DNA of 64,000 nt from an uncultured Nitrospira sp. (GTDB lineage Bacteria; Nitrospirota; Nitrospiria; Nitrospirales; Nitrospiraceae), in NCBI GenBank assembly GCA_902500745.1, contig CABVRS010000002.1:1-64000 (forward strand). The letters run 5' to 3'. Shown in pieces: positions 7,926-15,875 of the stretch. Position 1 is the stretch's first letter. Each line of letters begins with the position of its first letter. Made by a program: the position numbers and the translations under genes. The notes under the pieces are model-generated. The model was given only the letters and a program-made list of their open reading frames with translations. It searched no databases and was not told the DNA's origin.

Positions 7926-8027
7926 ATGAGAATTCCCGACAACTATATTCATGTTGCAACAGGATTGTTGGCAGGCTTTCTCGCAGTTGCGGCACTGTCG
8001 TTACTTGGATTGGTAAGTGTTCGGTGA
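7926..8027 (+). CDS. 33-residue single-span membrane protein
   Basis: A very short frame with a strong GAGGAGGTG ribosome site at 7912-7920. The product has a short polar start (MRIPDNYIHVATG) and one hydrophobic helix from about residue 11 to 31, ending VSVR. It lies 31 bases before the PDZ protein gene and may be co-transcribed with it. A longer in-frame reading exists from 7845 but lacks an SD. The strong SD and the membrane helix make it a credible gene of unknown function. Confidence 0.5.
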   Translation: MRIPDNYIHVATGLLAGFLAVAALSLLGLVSVR

Positions 8028-8058
8028 TCAACGGGGTCCTTAAACAGGAGGTGCGTGT

Positions 8059-8508
8059 ATGCGAATTCGTGGCTTCCATATGGCGGCAGGATTGATCATG
8101 GGCCTTCTCATAGCTGGTTCAGCCATGGCTGACCAGCACAAAAGCCAGGTTCCTTATGGGCATCGAGACGACACGACACTCCCTAACGGTGTCATCGGCA
8201 TTTCCCTTCACGTGGGAGCCGAGCGGATCGGCGATCCAGCCATCCTGTATGTCGGTATGGTCCATCCGGAGGGGCCTGCTCACAAAGCAGGACTTCGGCA
8301 TGGGGATGAGGTCGTGAGTGTGGATGGAACCACCGTGACGGGAAAAAGTTACGAGCAAGTGGTCACAATGATACGAGGGGAAGCGGGAACCGTTGTGAAG
8401 CTTGGCGTGAAGGACGAGAAAGGCCTTCATGAACTCTCCGTGGAGCGCGTAGCAGGCGACAAACTCCCAAGAGGGCCGGCGGGATCTCATGGAAAGCAGG
8501 AACGGTAA
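8059..8508 (+). CDS. Secreted PDZ-domain protein
   Basis: A 149-residue protein with a signal peptide (about residues 1-25, ending SAMAD) and one PDZ domain (about 48-132). The domain shows GVIGISLHVG, the GPAHKAGLRHGDEVVSVDG carboxylate-binding and turn region, and VTMIRGEAGT. There is no protease domain, so it probably binds C-terminal tails or acts as a periplasmic adaptor. ATG 8059 has AGGAGGT at 8047-8053. It ends 23 bases before the photolyase gene and may share its transcript. Confidence 0.78.
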   Translation: MRIRGFHMAAGLIMGLLIAGSAMADQHKSQVPYGHRDDTTLPNGVIGISLHVGAERIGDPAILYVGMVHPEGPAHKAGLRHGDEVVSVDGTTVTGKSYEQVVTMIRGEAGTVVKLGVKDEKGLHELSVERVAGDKLPRGPAGSHGKQER

Positions 8509-8531
8509 CCCTTCGGAGCAAAGGTGGGCAT

Positions 8532-9977
8532 ATGCGTGGGATTGTTTGGTTTAGGCGCGATCTTCGGTTGCATGACCAGCCGGCACTTACAGCAGCCAGC
8601 CAAGAATGCGATGAAGTCATTCCGCTCTTTGTGTTCGATGAGCCGTTGCTGCAGTCGCATGAGTTCGGATCAGCTTGCGTAAACTTTATGCTGGGATGCT
8701 TGGATGAGCTCCAAGCCTCCCTCGCCGCCCTCGGACTCACTCTGCAGTGGCGTCGCGGTGAGCCAGTTGAACAAATTGTTCAAACGGCAACTGATTGGAA
8801 GGCCGACGTAGTCTATTGGGGTCGCGACTACGAACCGGGCGCGATAGAGCGGGACCGCCTGGCTCACCAGCGTTTGGCAAAGCTCGGAGTGGCAGTGCGG
8901 ACGTTCAAAGATCATGTTGTGTTTGAAGCGTCTGAAGTGCGGGGAGCAACCGGGGAACCGTTACAACGATACAGCGCGTATCGCGCACGCTGGTGGACCA
9001 AATGGCATGCAACGCGTCCAGCGGTTCAGCCGATCCCGATTGACCTTGCAAAAAAGAAAGCCACCTCCCTGCCCGTCTCGAGTCCCCTCCCCACAGCAGA
9101 AGAGCTGGGGTACAGTTCCATCCCTTTGGCGATTGCCTCTGGTGAACGGAATGCCCAGAAGCGGTTGCGCTGGTTCGTAGAAAAACCGATTCATGCATAT
9201 GCACAGGGCAGAAACCTGCCAGCCATCGATGGGAGTGCAAAGCTTTCCCCACACTTCCGTTTCGGAACATTGTCGCTGCGCATGGCCATTCATGCAGCGC
9301 TGAACGCACTAAGAAAAAGCGGGCGAGTATCCAGGCCTGATGTTCTGACCTGGGTCGATGAATTGATCTGGCGCGAGTTCTTCCAGCAAGTCCTCGTGGC
9401 TTTCCCACACGTCGCCAAAGGGCCATTTAAAGCTGTTACCGTACCACCATCACGAGCCGCGGGGTGTGAGCGGGATCAATTGTTTCGAACCTGGTGTGAA
9501 GGAAAGACCGGCTATCCAATCGTCGACGCCGGTATGAGACAACTCAATCAAACAGGATGGATGCACAACCGTGTCCGGATGGTCGTCGCTTCATTCCTGA
9601 TCAAAGATCTTCGGATCGATTGGCAGAGCGGCGAACGGTATTTCATGCAGCACCTGATCGATGCCGACGTGGCTGCAAACAACGGTAATTGGCAGTGGTG
9701 CGCGTCAACCGGTACAGATGCCATGCAAGGATATCGGATTTTCAATCCTGCCCTCCAAGGCAAGAAGTTCGATCCGGACGGAGCCTATATTCGCCGTTAC
9801 GTGCCTGAACTTCTCGGTGTACCGGCGAGCAAGATTCATGAGCCACATCTGATGTCCCATGACGAACAGGACCGTTATGGTTGTCACATTGGGGCCGATT
9901 ATTCGGCTCCAGTCGTTGATCACCAACGTGCCCGTCAGGAATATCTCTCCCTCGGGAAGCAGGAGTCCACGAGATGA
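8532..9977 (+). CDS. phrB: Deoxyribodipyrimidine photolyase (class I CPD type)
   Basis: A 481-residue photolyase/cryptochrome protein, which repairs cyclobutane pyrimidine dimers using blue light and FADH-. The N-terminal antenna domain starts GIVWFRRDLRLHDQPAL. The C-terminal FAD-binding helical domain carries LSPHFRFGTLS, WREFFQQ, GYPIVDAGMRQL, MHNRVRM and WQWCASTGTDAMQGYRIFNP, including the tryptophans and Asn of the FAD and electron-transfer sites. Length is normal. It overlaps the next gene by four bases (ATGA at 9974), a common pairing with DUF523/DUF1722 proteins. ATG 8532 follows AAGGTGG at 8521-8527. Confidence 0.93.
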   Translation: MRGIVWFRRDLRLHDQPALTAASQECDEVIPLFVFDEPLLQSHEFGSACVNFMLGCLDELQASLAALGLTLQWRRGEPVEQIVQTATDWKADVVYWGRDYEPGAIERDRLAHQRLAKLGVAVRTFKDHVVFEASEVRGATGEPLQRYSAYRARWWTKWHATRPAVQPIPIDLAKKKATSLPVSSPLPTAEELGYSSIPLAIASGERNAQKRLRWFVEKPIHAYAQGRNLPAIDGSAKLSPHFRFGTLSLRMAIHAALNALRKSGRVSRPDVLTWVDELIWREFFQQVLVAFPHVAKGPFKAVTVPPSRAAGCERDQLFRTWCEGKTGYPIVDAGMRQLNQTGWMHNRVRMVVASFLIKDLRIDWQSGERYFMQHLIDADVAANNGNWQWCASTGTDAMQGYRIFNPALQGKKFDPDGAYIRRYVPELLGVPASKIHEPHLMSHDEQDRYGCHIGADYSAPVVDHQRARQEYLSLGKQESTR

Positions 9978-10924
9978 CGACCCCGCTTCGCCTCGGAATC
10001 AGTCGGTGTCTTCTTGGAGATGAGGTTCGCTTCGATGGAGGACACAAGCAGGACCATTTCTTGACCGATGTATTGGGTCGCTACGTCGAATGGGTACCGG
10101 TTTGTCCTGAGGTGGAGACTGGATTAGGCACCCCAAGGGAAGCCATGCGCTTGGTAGGCAATCCGCATCGCCCCCAGCTGATGACGATCACGAGCAAGCA
10201 TGATCACACCAAGGCGATGGAGGCGATGATCGATGTGCGTCTTGAGTCACTCCAAAAACACGACCTCTCAGGGTTTGTCTTCAAGAGAGGCTCACCCAGT
10301 TGCGGACTCGAGCGGGTGCGTGTGTACACCGTACAGGGAATACCGAGCCAGCGCGGGGTCGGGATCTTCGCTAAAGCATTCACGGAACAGTTTCCGTTGA
10401 TTCCCGTCGAGGAGGAAGGCCGGCTCTCCGACCCGGAGCTCAGAGAGAACTTCATCGAGCGGGTGTTCTGCTACCGTCGGTTCCAAGACCTGGTCCAGAA
10501 CAGAGTGACGAAACAGGCTCTGATACGCTTCCACACGATTCACAAATATCTGCTCTTAGCCCATAGCCAGCAGCACTACGAAACAATGGGACGTCTGATC
10601 GGTCAGGCGGAACAGTATCGCCTCAAGGAACTGACGTTGATGTACGGCGAGCACTTCATGAGAGCCCTCACGATGAAGGCGACAGTACGTAAGCATGTGA
10701 ATGTCCTACAGCATATTGTGGGCTACTTCAAAGGTCGATTGACACCGGATGAAAAAGCTGAGCTATTTGGCCTGATCGCGGACTATCATAAAGGACTGAC
10801 ACCGTTGATCGTCCCTCTCACACTGGTCAAGCACTACGTCCAGATCCTCGACATCGGGTACATTCGTGATCAGGTCTATCTTAATCCACATCCCAAAGAG
10901 CTTATGCTGCGGAATCATGTATAG
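9974..10924 (+). CDS. DUF523 and DUF1722 protein (YbgA-like)
   Basis: A 316-residue protein of two known domains without assigned chemistry. DUF523 (about residues 5-150) has the conserved cysteines in GISRCLLG and KRGSPSCGL, and CPEVETGLGTPRE. DUF1722 (about 190-305) is helical, including LMYGEHFMRAL and HVNVLQHIVGYFKG. The same fusion is E. coli YbgA, encoded next to phrB. Here too it overlaps the photolyase gene by four bases, which points to a shared role in light or DNA-damage response; that link is inferred from neighbourhood. Confidence 0.88.
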   Translation: MTTPLRLGISRCLLGDEVRFDGGHKQDHFLTDVLGRYVEWVPVCPEVETGLGTPREAMRLVGNPHRPQLMTITSKHDHTKAMEAMIDVRLESLQKHDLSGFVFKRGSPSCGLERVRVYTVQGIPSQRGVGIFAKAFTEQFPLIPVEEEGRLSDPELRENFIERVFCYRRFQDLVQNRVTKQALIRFHTIHKYLLLAHSQQHYETMGRLIGQAEQYRLKELTLMYGEHFMRALTMKATVRKHVNVLQHIVGYFKGRLTPDEKAELFGLIADYHKGLTPLIVPLTLVKHYVQILDIGYIRDQVYLNPHPKELMLRNHV

Positions 10925-10936
10925 AAAGGGGCTGCA

Positions 10937-11308
10937 ATGCCGCATATTGTTGTAGAAAAAGCTGGAGATTTGCAGGGGCTCTATCAGGCATTCACTCCGA
11001 TGGTTCACCGATCCGGTAACGAGATTCTCAAGGTTCAAGAATTCTATTTGTCGCGGAGCGGAAAAGACGCCCTGCTGGAATCCGTGGCGATCGAACAGGG
11101 TGCTGCATGCACATTCTTTATCCAGCTCAAGCTCCACGACCAAGCCATCACCGTTCGGCTGTTGCCTGCCACGGATCCTGAGAAAACCCCTGCTGTGAAA
11201 AAGCTGATGGCACTCGTAGCAGGATTTATTCGAACGGTATACCCGGGAAGTCGCTACGGAAAGACTAATCTTCAGGAATACATAAAGCCAACCACTGATG
11301 CGGTATGA
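10937..11308 (+). CDS. Conserved hypothetical protein
   Basis: A 123-residue soluble protein starting at ATG 10937 behind GAAAGGGG, 12 bases after the YbgA-like gene. It looks like a small alpha/beta domain: an N-terminal helix (GDLQGLYQAF), strands around QEFYLS and TFFIQLKLHDQAITVRLLP, and a C-terminal helix (VKKLMALVAGFIRTVY). I do not recognise the family and see no catalytic motif, signal peptide or membrane segment. Tight spacing suggests co-transcription with phrB and the YbgA-like gene. Confidence 0.6.
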   Translation: MPHIVVEKAGDLQGLYQAFTPMVHRSGNEILKVQEFYLSRSGKDALLESVAIEQGAACTFFIQLKLHDQAITVRLLPATDPEKTPAVKKLMALVAGFIRTVYPGSRYGKTNLQEYIKPTTDAV

Positions 11309-11347
11309 GAGTATATAAGGGACAACCTTCACGAAAGGAAGCTGGAA

Positions 11348-11881
11348 ATGCACGCAAGCGTCCGAGGAGTTATTTTAGTTGGCCATGGCGGAATTCCCAA
11401 GGGATGCCCTCAAGAATTCGTGACAAAACTCAAACGGCTGGAAGCACAAAGGCGTGCGGCAAACGTCCCTCCATCCCCAGAAGAGCTTGAACTCGATGTC
11501 AAGATCCGCCTCTGGCCGAGAACTGCTGAAACAGACCCTTATCAAGCAGGCCTCGAACAAGTTGCGGCACGCCTTCGAGCACAACTCAACGGCCACCTCT
11601 TTGCCGTCGCATACAACGAGTTTTGTGCACCAACGTTGGAGGAATCCGTCGGGTCGTTGATCAAACAAGGCGCCACGTCCATTATCGTCACAACGACGAT
11701 GTTCACACCCGGCGGTTCACATTCGGAGATCGAGATTCCTGAGATTCTGGATCATCTTCGGCCACAGTACCCCAATGTTGAACTTCGTTACGCATGGCCC
11801 TTTGACTTGGATCTCGTCGCCAATACGTTGGCTGAACAAATCCGGAGATTTTCCCCCATCGCAACGAACGTCAGCCGGTGA
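11348..11881 (+). CDS. CbiX/sirohydrochlorin chelatase-like protein
   Basis: A 177-residue protein with a CbiX-like fold. The first metal-ligand region reads LVGHGGIPKGCP (residues 11-22) and the second TMFTPGGSHSEIEIPEIL, both close to the family pattern of His and acidic ligands. Between them is an extra stretch of about 45 residues (RLEAQRRAANVPPSPEELEL...RLWPRTAETDPYQ) not usual in short CbiX/SirB proteins. It probably binds or inserts a divalent metal into a tetrapyrrole, but no cobalamin or siroheme genes are nearby, so the substrate is open. ATG 11348 is preceded by AAAGGAAG. Confidence 0.7.
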   Translation: MHASVRGVILVGHGGIPKGCPQEFVTKLKRLEAQRRAANVPPSPEELELDVKIRLWPRTAETDPYQAGLEQVAARLRAQLNGHLFAVAYNEFCAPTLEESVGSLIKQGATSIIVTTTMFTPGGSHSEIEIPEILDHLRPQYPNVELRYAWPFDLDLVANTLAEQIRRFSPIATNVSR

Positions 11882-11955
11882 AAACTCTGTCATGAATCGA
11901 TCTGGCAGTGTACAATGCCCTGCGGTCTGGGTTGCAGTCCCACGGAGAACGACGA

Positions 11956-12531
11956 GTGGCGCTTCAAGAGCAACTGGCAAACGCGTTCCATGACACGCAA
12001 TCCTTTAAATGGGATCGCGAGAAAGGATTCAAGCTCGCATCAGGCGAGATCAGTCCTTTCTATGTCGATTGCCGTGCCCTTCTGGCTCATCCCGAAGCTC
12101 GCCGCGTGGTGGCAGAACTGGCGTATGAGGCTGTCGCAGGGATACAATTTGACTGCTTGGGCGGGTTGGAACTCGGAGCCATTCCGATCGCTATTACCAT
12201 TTCTGATTTCGGCTGCGCCGCATCGCCTCAACGCCTATGGAGGACCTTTGTCGTTCGTAAACACGCTAAGGATCATGGATTAGGAAGGTTGATTGAGGGG
12301 AGCATCCGTCCAGGTGACCGGGCGCTGATCGTGGACGACGTCTTGACGAGTGGTGGGTCGTTGCTCAAAGCCGTGGGAGTCGCACGGGAAGCCGGCCTTC
12401 GTGTGGAGCATGCATTAGTGATCGTGGACCGACAAGAACAAAACGGCAACGCTCGTCTCGAGAAGGAAGGCATTCATCTTATGAGTCTTCTAACCATTCA
12501 CGATCTCATGCGGACACTGAACCACTCGTAG
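11956..12531 (+). CDS. pyrE: Orotate phosphoribosyltransferase
   Basis: A 191-residue enzyme converting orotate and PRPP to orotidine 5'-phosphate in UMP synthesis. The features are SGEISPFYVDCR, GGLELGAIPIA, VRKHAKDHGLG (catalytic loop) and the PRPP motif ALIVDDVLTSGGSLL. GTG 11956 is preferred because GGAGAACGAC lies just upstream and the length fits; an in-frame GTG at 11908 would add 16 residues with no SD. It converges on the - strand lipoprotein gene 31 bases downstream. Cytoplasmic homodimer by family knowledge. Confidence 0.88.
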   Translation: MALQEQLANAFHDTQSFKWDREKGFKLASGEISPFYVDCRALLAHPEARRVVAELAYEAVAGIQFDCLGGLELGAIPIAITISDFGCAASPQRLWRTFVVRKHAKDHGLGRLIEGSIRPGDRALIVDDVLTSGGSLLKAVGVAREAGLRVEHALVIVDRQEQNGNARLEKEGIHLMSLLTIHDLMRTLNHS

Positions 12532-12562
12532 TGCCATCCCGGCACAGACGACCACCTTCGCT

Positions 12563-12883
12563 TCATTTGCACTCAAACTGAATCCCCCATCGCCGCTCCT
12601 CAACAAGTTCTTGTGCTCCGTCAAGCGGACTCACCACACGACTGCGTCCCTTAGCTTCTCCCTCGCGAACGATGGAGTAAGACTTGTCGCGACATTTCTC
12701 CTTCATGAGGTCAAGAGCATCCTTTCGAAACGAGGAGAGAATGGGCCCCTGTCCCTCTTTGAACGGATGGATGACGACTCCACCTGATTCGTGTTGTTGC
12801 ACAATCTTTGCTCCATCGGCACAACCACCAACGGCGATACACACCGCAACTGAACCGGCTATCCATAACGACTTACTCATCAT
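12563..12883 (-). CDS. Small lipoprotein, unknown function
   Basis: A 106-residue protein whose start, MMSKSLWIAGSVAVCIAVGG, ends in a lipobox-like VGGC with Cys at about residue 21, indicating a lipid-anchored envelope protein. The mature part holds VVIHPFKEGQGPIL, a basic helix (LDLMKEKCRDKSYSIV) and ends WGIQFECK; two further cysteines may pair. The start at 12883 overlaps the stop of the glycosidase gene (ATGA), so the two are coupled. The frame is open further upstream only as a shadow of that gene. Family not recognised. Confidence 0.65.
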   Translation of the reverse strand: MMSKSLWIAGSVAVCIAVGGCADGAKIVQQHESGGVVIHPFKEGQGPILSSFRKDALDLMKEKCRDKSYSIVREGEAKGRSRVVSPLDGAQELVEERRWGIQFECK

Positions 12884-13782
12884 CGAGGACTTACTCCAAT
12901 TACGGTAGGCAGTGGGATATGCGACCCACCTCCACCTGCAAATAAACTTTTCCATGAAATACGTTCCTCGGTGCCTCTCTCTTTCTGCCACAGCGATTCC
13001 AAAATGCGAACATCCGAGGAGGACCCTCCATCCATTGCCATCGCTTGACGCACAGCGGGAAGTGCATCCTTCAAACATTGACCGATGTCGTATAGACGAA
13101 CGGCTCCAAGGCTCTTAAAGAGCAGAATGTGTCCGGTCTCTGCTTCGGCAACGATCGTCTGATAGGCATACTTTCCCATCTCCCGAACACGGACCTTTCC
13201 GGTTCGGTCAAGAAGCATAAGGGCCTGCGCCGCCTCTCGATAGGGTGGTCGCACTTCATCGAAAACCTCAGATGCCAAATCAAGGATCTGGGCCATTGGT
13301 GCCCCAGAGGCAGAGGGTTCTGCTACAAACAATCCCTGCCACGAGGGGTGGCGTCGGCTTCCTAACGAACGGCCGCCTTTATAGAGAAGACCAAGATAGG
13401 CGAAGTTTTCACGGAACAGCCCCGCATTAAAGAGTACGTGGTGGCCTGTTCGTTTCTGCCATTCGTCGATTCTGAGAGGCTCAGGAAGTCCTTCTTGGGC
13501 GTAATAGTGAACCGAGAATTTCGTACGTCCCGGATCCATATCGACAACCAGCATGGTCGGGACGATAGGACATCGATCTCCAGGTTTCCACACCGAAACC
13601 CTAATACCGGCGGAAAGCTGTTCCCACGAGATGTCCATGGACCAGCTTGGACTGGGAAACACGCATACGGCCACAAAAAGATAGGCTGCTCTCGAGATGC
13701 CCCTTCGTGACGAACGACGTCTGCTGATCGTACCTCCTGCACCTGCCCAACCGCGGAAAGATTTTAGGTATCGACTGTTCAT
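12880..13782 (-). CDS. Phosphodiester glycosidase (NAGPA-like) family protein
   Basis: A 300-residue exported protein with a basic N-terminus, a hydrophobic signal segment (about residues 31-47, AAYLFVAVCVFPSPSWS) and a phosphodiester glycosidase domain (DUF2233/NAGPA). Typical motifs are VLFNAGLFRENF (usual pattern NGGxF) and MAMDGGSSSDVRI near the end (usual DGGGSS). The family uncovers phosphodiester-linked sugars or acts on similar bonds; the substrate here is unknown. No clear SD supports ATG 13782, so a later start is possible. It lies three bases after the hybrid kinase gene and overlaps the lipoprotein gene downstream. Confidence 0.72.
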   Translation of the reverse strand: MNSRYLKSFRGWAGAGGTISRRRSSRRGISRAAYLFVAVCVFPSPSWSMDISWEQLSAGIRVSVWKPGDRCPIVPTMLVVDMDPGRTKFSVHYYAQEGLPEPLRIDEWQKRTGHHVLFNAGLFRENFAYLGLLYKGGRSLGSRRHPSWQGLFVAEPSASGAPMAQILDLASEVFDEVRPPYREAAQALMLLDRTGKVRVREMGKYAYQTIVAEAETGHILLFKSLGAVRLYDIGQCLKDALPAVRQAMAMDGGSSSDVRILESLWQKERGTEERISWKSLFAGGGGSHIPLPTVIGVSPR

Positions 13783-13785
13783 GTA

Positions 13786-15414
13786 TCAGGATTGCTTAAG
13801 GATCGATGGCTGCGGTAGCTCCAGTGTTTGCCCTCTTTTCTTCGAATTCGAGAACTGCTGGTCAAGAACCTCCCGTACCTTTCCCGCTAGCACTTCCGGG
13901 GTAAATGGTTTTTGTAGATAGATGCCAGGCGTCTCACCACCACCGACACCCACATCATTCAAATAACCGGAAATGAAGAGGACTTTGAGCTCTGGCTTAA
14001 TCACACGAAGATTCTTGGCAAGCTCCACGCCGCTCATGCCTGGCATGATAATATCGGTGAGCAATAGCTGGAGTTTCCCCATATACGGGGTAGCCACAAG
14101 ACATGCCTCGACACCATTTCTCGCTTCAACAATCCGATATCCACGTTTACGGAGTTCTTCGCCGATTAATCTACGGACATCCTCATCATCCTCTACAAGG
14201 AGAATCGTTTCATGGCCCCCGAGTGATTGCCTTGTTGGATTCTCACCCGACGGAACCGGAACCTCGGTTTCAACACGTGGGAAATAGACATCAAACCGGG
14301 TTCCTTCCCCCGCCTTACTGATCACGTCCAATCCACCACCACTCTGAGTCACAATACCGAATACGGTTGAAAGCCCCAACCCAGTTCCCTTTCCCTCCTC
14401 TTTCGTCGTAAAGAACGGCTCGAATATATGGGCTTGTACTTCTGGAGTCATTCCGCATCCGCTATCGGTTACGGAAAGCTTCACATAGGTCCCAGGTGTG
14501 ATCGGATGAATGTGGTACAACGGCGGATGATCGAGACGTACCCCCATAGTTTCTATCGCGAGCTTACCACCCGTCGGCATCGCATCCCGAGCATTGATGA
14601 CGAGATTCATCACAACCTGCTCGAGCCAGGCCGGGTCGGTCTTGACTTTGAGATCATCGACGCTCGGTTTTAACGAGAGTTGGATATCCTCACCGATCAG
14701 CCTCCTCAGCATAGGCTCAAAATCAACAAGAACAGTATTGAGGCTCAACACTTTAGCCTCAGAGGGCTGTTTTCTGCTGAATGTGAGCAACTGGCGAATG
14801 AGAACTCGTGCGCGGTCACCGGCCTTGTGCATCTCCTCAACTCTACTTCTGAATGGATCTTCCACGTTCATTTCACTGAGCAGCACTTGGCTTTGTCCCA
14901 TGATGACCGTGAGTAAGTTATTGAAATCATGTGCGAGCCCTCCGGCCAGACGACCCACTGCCTCAAGCTTCTGCACCTGCCGAAACTGTACTTCACTTTC
15001 CAAGAGTGCCGCCTCGGCCCGTATTCGCGCTGCACGCTCTTGTCGTTCTCGCAATACCCGTCGGATCGAAGGAAGCAGTCGACCCAACTCACCTTTGAGG
15101 ATACAATCCGTCGCGCCACGATCCAGCTGTTCGAGGCTCTGCGTCCCTTGAAGAGTTGCGGAGACAAAGATCACCGGCACATCAGGAGCCAACCGTTGAG
15201 CCAACTCAAGCGCCGACCGTCCGTCAAACTGCGGAAGATTGAATTCAGCTAGGATGAGATCGATTTGACCGTCAGTAAGAGCCGACGCAAAGGAGGCACG
15301 GCTCTCGACCCGATGTATCACGCATGGAATATCCCCATTCGCCAACATCGTCTCAATTCGGACACTCTCGTGCCGATGAGATTCTAAATGGAGGACTCGT
15401 AGCAGAGTGGTCAT
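13786..15414 (-). CDS. Hybrid REC-histidine kinase-REC protein
   Basis: A 542-residue cytoplasmic protein. REC domain 1 (about residues 5-120) is degenerate: the usual phospho-Asp position reads Glu (ILAEFNLPQFDG) and the acidic pocket is HLES. The HisKA domain has the phospho-His in GGLAHDFNNLLTVI (about 163). HATPase_c (about 265-385) has NLVINARDAMP, DSGCGM and GTGLGLSTVFG. C-terminal REC (about 400-520) is intact, with phospho-Asp in LLLTDIIMPGMSG and Lys in LQKPF. It overlaps the single receiver gene by four bases, so it is part of one relay with the CHASE3 kinase. Confidence 0.88.
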   Translation of the reverse strand: MTTLLRVLHLESHRHESVRIETMLANGDIPCVIHRVESRASFASALTDGQIDLILAEFNLPQFDGRSALELAQRLAPDVPVIFVSATLQGTQSLEQLDRGATDCILKGELGRLLPSIRRVLRERQERAARIRAEAALLESEVQFRQVQKLEAVGRLAGGLAHDFNNLLTVIMGQSQVLLSEMNVEDPFRSRVEEMHKAGDRARVLIRQLLTFSRKQPSEAKVLSLNTVLVDFEPMLRRLIGEDIQLSLKPSVDDLKVKTDPAWLEQVVMNLVINARDAMPTGGKLAIETMGVRLDHPPLYHIHPITPGTYVKLSVTDSGCGMTPEVQAHIFEPFFTTKEEGKGTGLGLSTVFGIVTQSGGGLDVISKAGEGTRFDVYFPRVETEVPVPSGENPTRQSLGGHETILLVEDDEDVRRLIGEELRKRGYRIVEARNGVEACLVATPYMGKLQLLLTDIIMPGMSGVELAKNLRVIKPELKVLFISGYLNDVGVGGGETPGIYLQKPFTPEVLAGKVREVLDQQFSNSKKRGQTLELPQPSILKQS

Positions 15415-15875
15415 GAATGGGGCAGAGTGGGCCGAAGACCTTCGGGAGGGGGTTCGTTAATGACCCCCCAGAACGTACCCAGCTCTTTGACAGCCGACAG
15501 AAATTTGTGAAACTCAACGGGTTTGACCACATAGGCGTTGGCTCCCAACGCATAGCTCTCAGCCAAATCCCGTTCTTCTCGTGATGACGTCAGCATCACG
15601 ACCGGAATCGGACGAAGGTTCATGTCCGCTTTGATGGTACGCAAGACTTCGAGGCCGTTCACCTTCGGCATTTTAAGGTCCAGAAACACTACAGCGGGGT
15701 TCCCTTTCAGACGTGACTTGAACTGCCCCCGACAATACAGATAGTCCAACACTTCAGCACCATCACGACAGAGGATAACTTTGTCTGATATATGCTCTTC
15801 TTCCATCGCCGCAAGAGCAAGCTCCGCATCACGAGGATTATCTTCGGCGAGAAGAATCGGTTTCGCCGCATTCAT
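15411..15875 (-). CDS. Single-domain response regulator (Rcp1-like)
   Basis: A 154-residue stand-alone receiver. ILLAEDNPRDAEL gives the acidic pocket, the phospho-Asp is in VFLDLKMPKVNG, Thr in VVMLTSS and Lys in YVVKPVEF. The long loop with YLYCRGQFKSRLKGNP is typical of the Rcp1/CheY-like regulators that accept phosphate from phytochrome-type or CHASE kinases. There is no output domain, so it must relay phosphate or act by binding a partner. It overlaps both neighbours by ATGA (15872-15875 and 15411-15414), tying kinase, receiver and hybrid kinase into one operon. Confidence 0.9.
   Translation of the reverse strand: MNAAKPILLAEDNPRDAELALAAMEEEHISDKVILCRDGAEVLDYLYCRGQFKSRLKGNPAVVFLDLKMPKVNGLEVLRTIKADMNLRPIPVVMLTSSREERDLAESYALGANAYVVKPVEFHKFLSAVKELGTFWGVINEPPPEGLRPTLPHS

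Noticed and set aside
12884-13078. Long N-terminal extension of the lipoprotein frame
   Set aside because: It is a shadow of the glycosidase gene; the lipoprotein signal begins at 12883 with an ATGA overlap.
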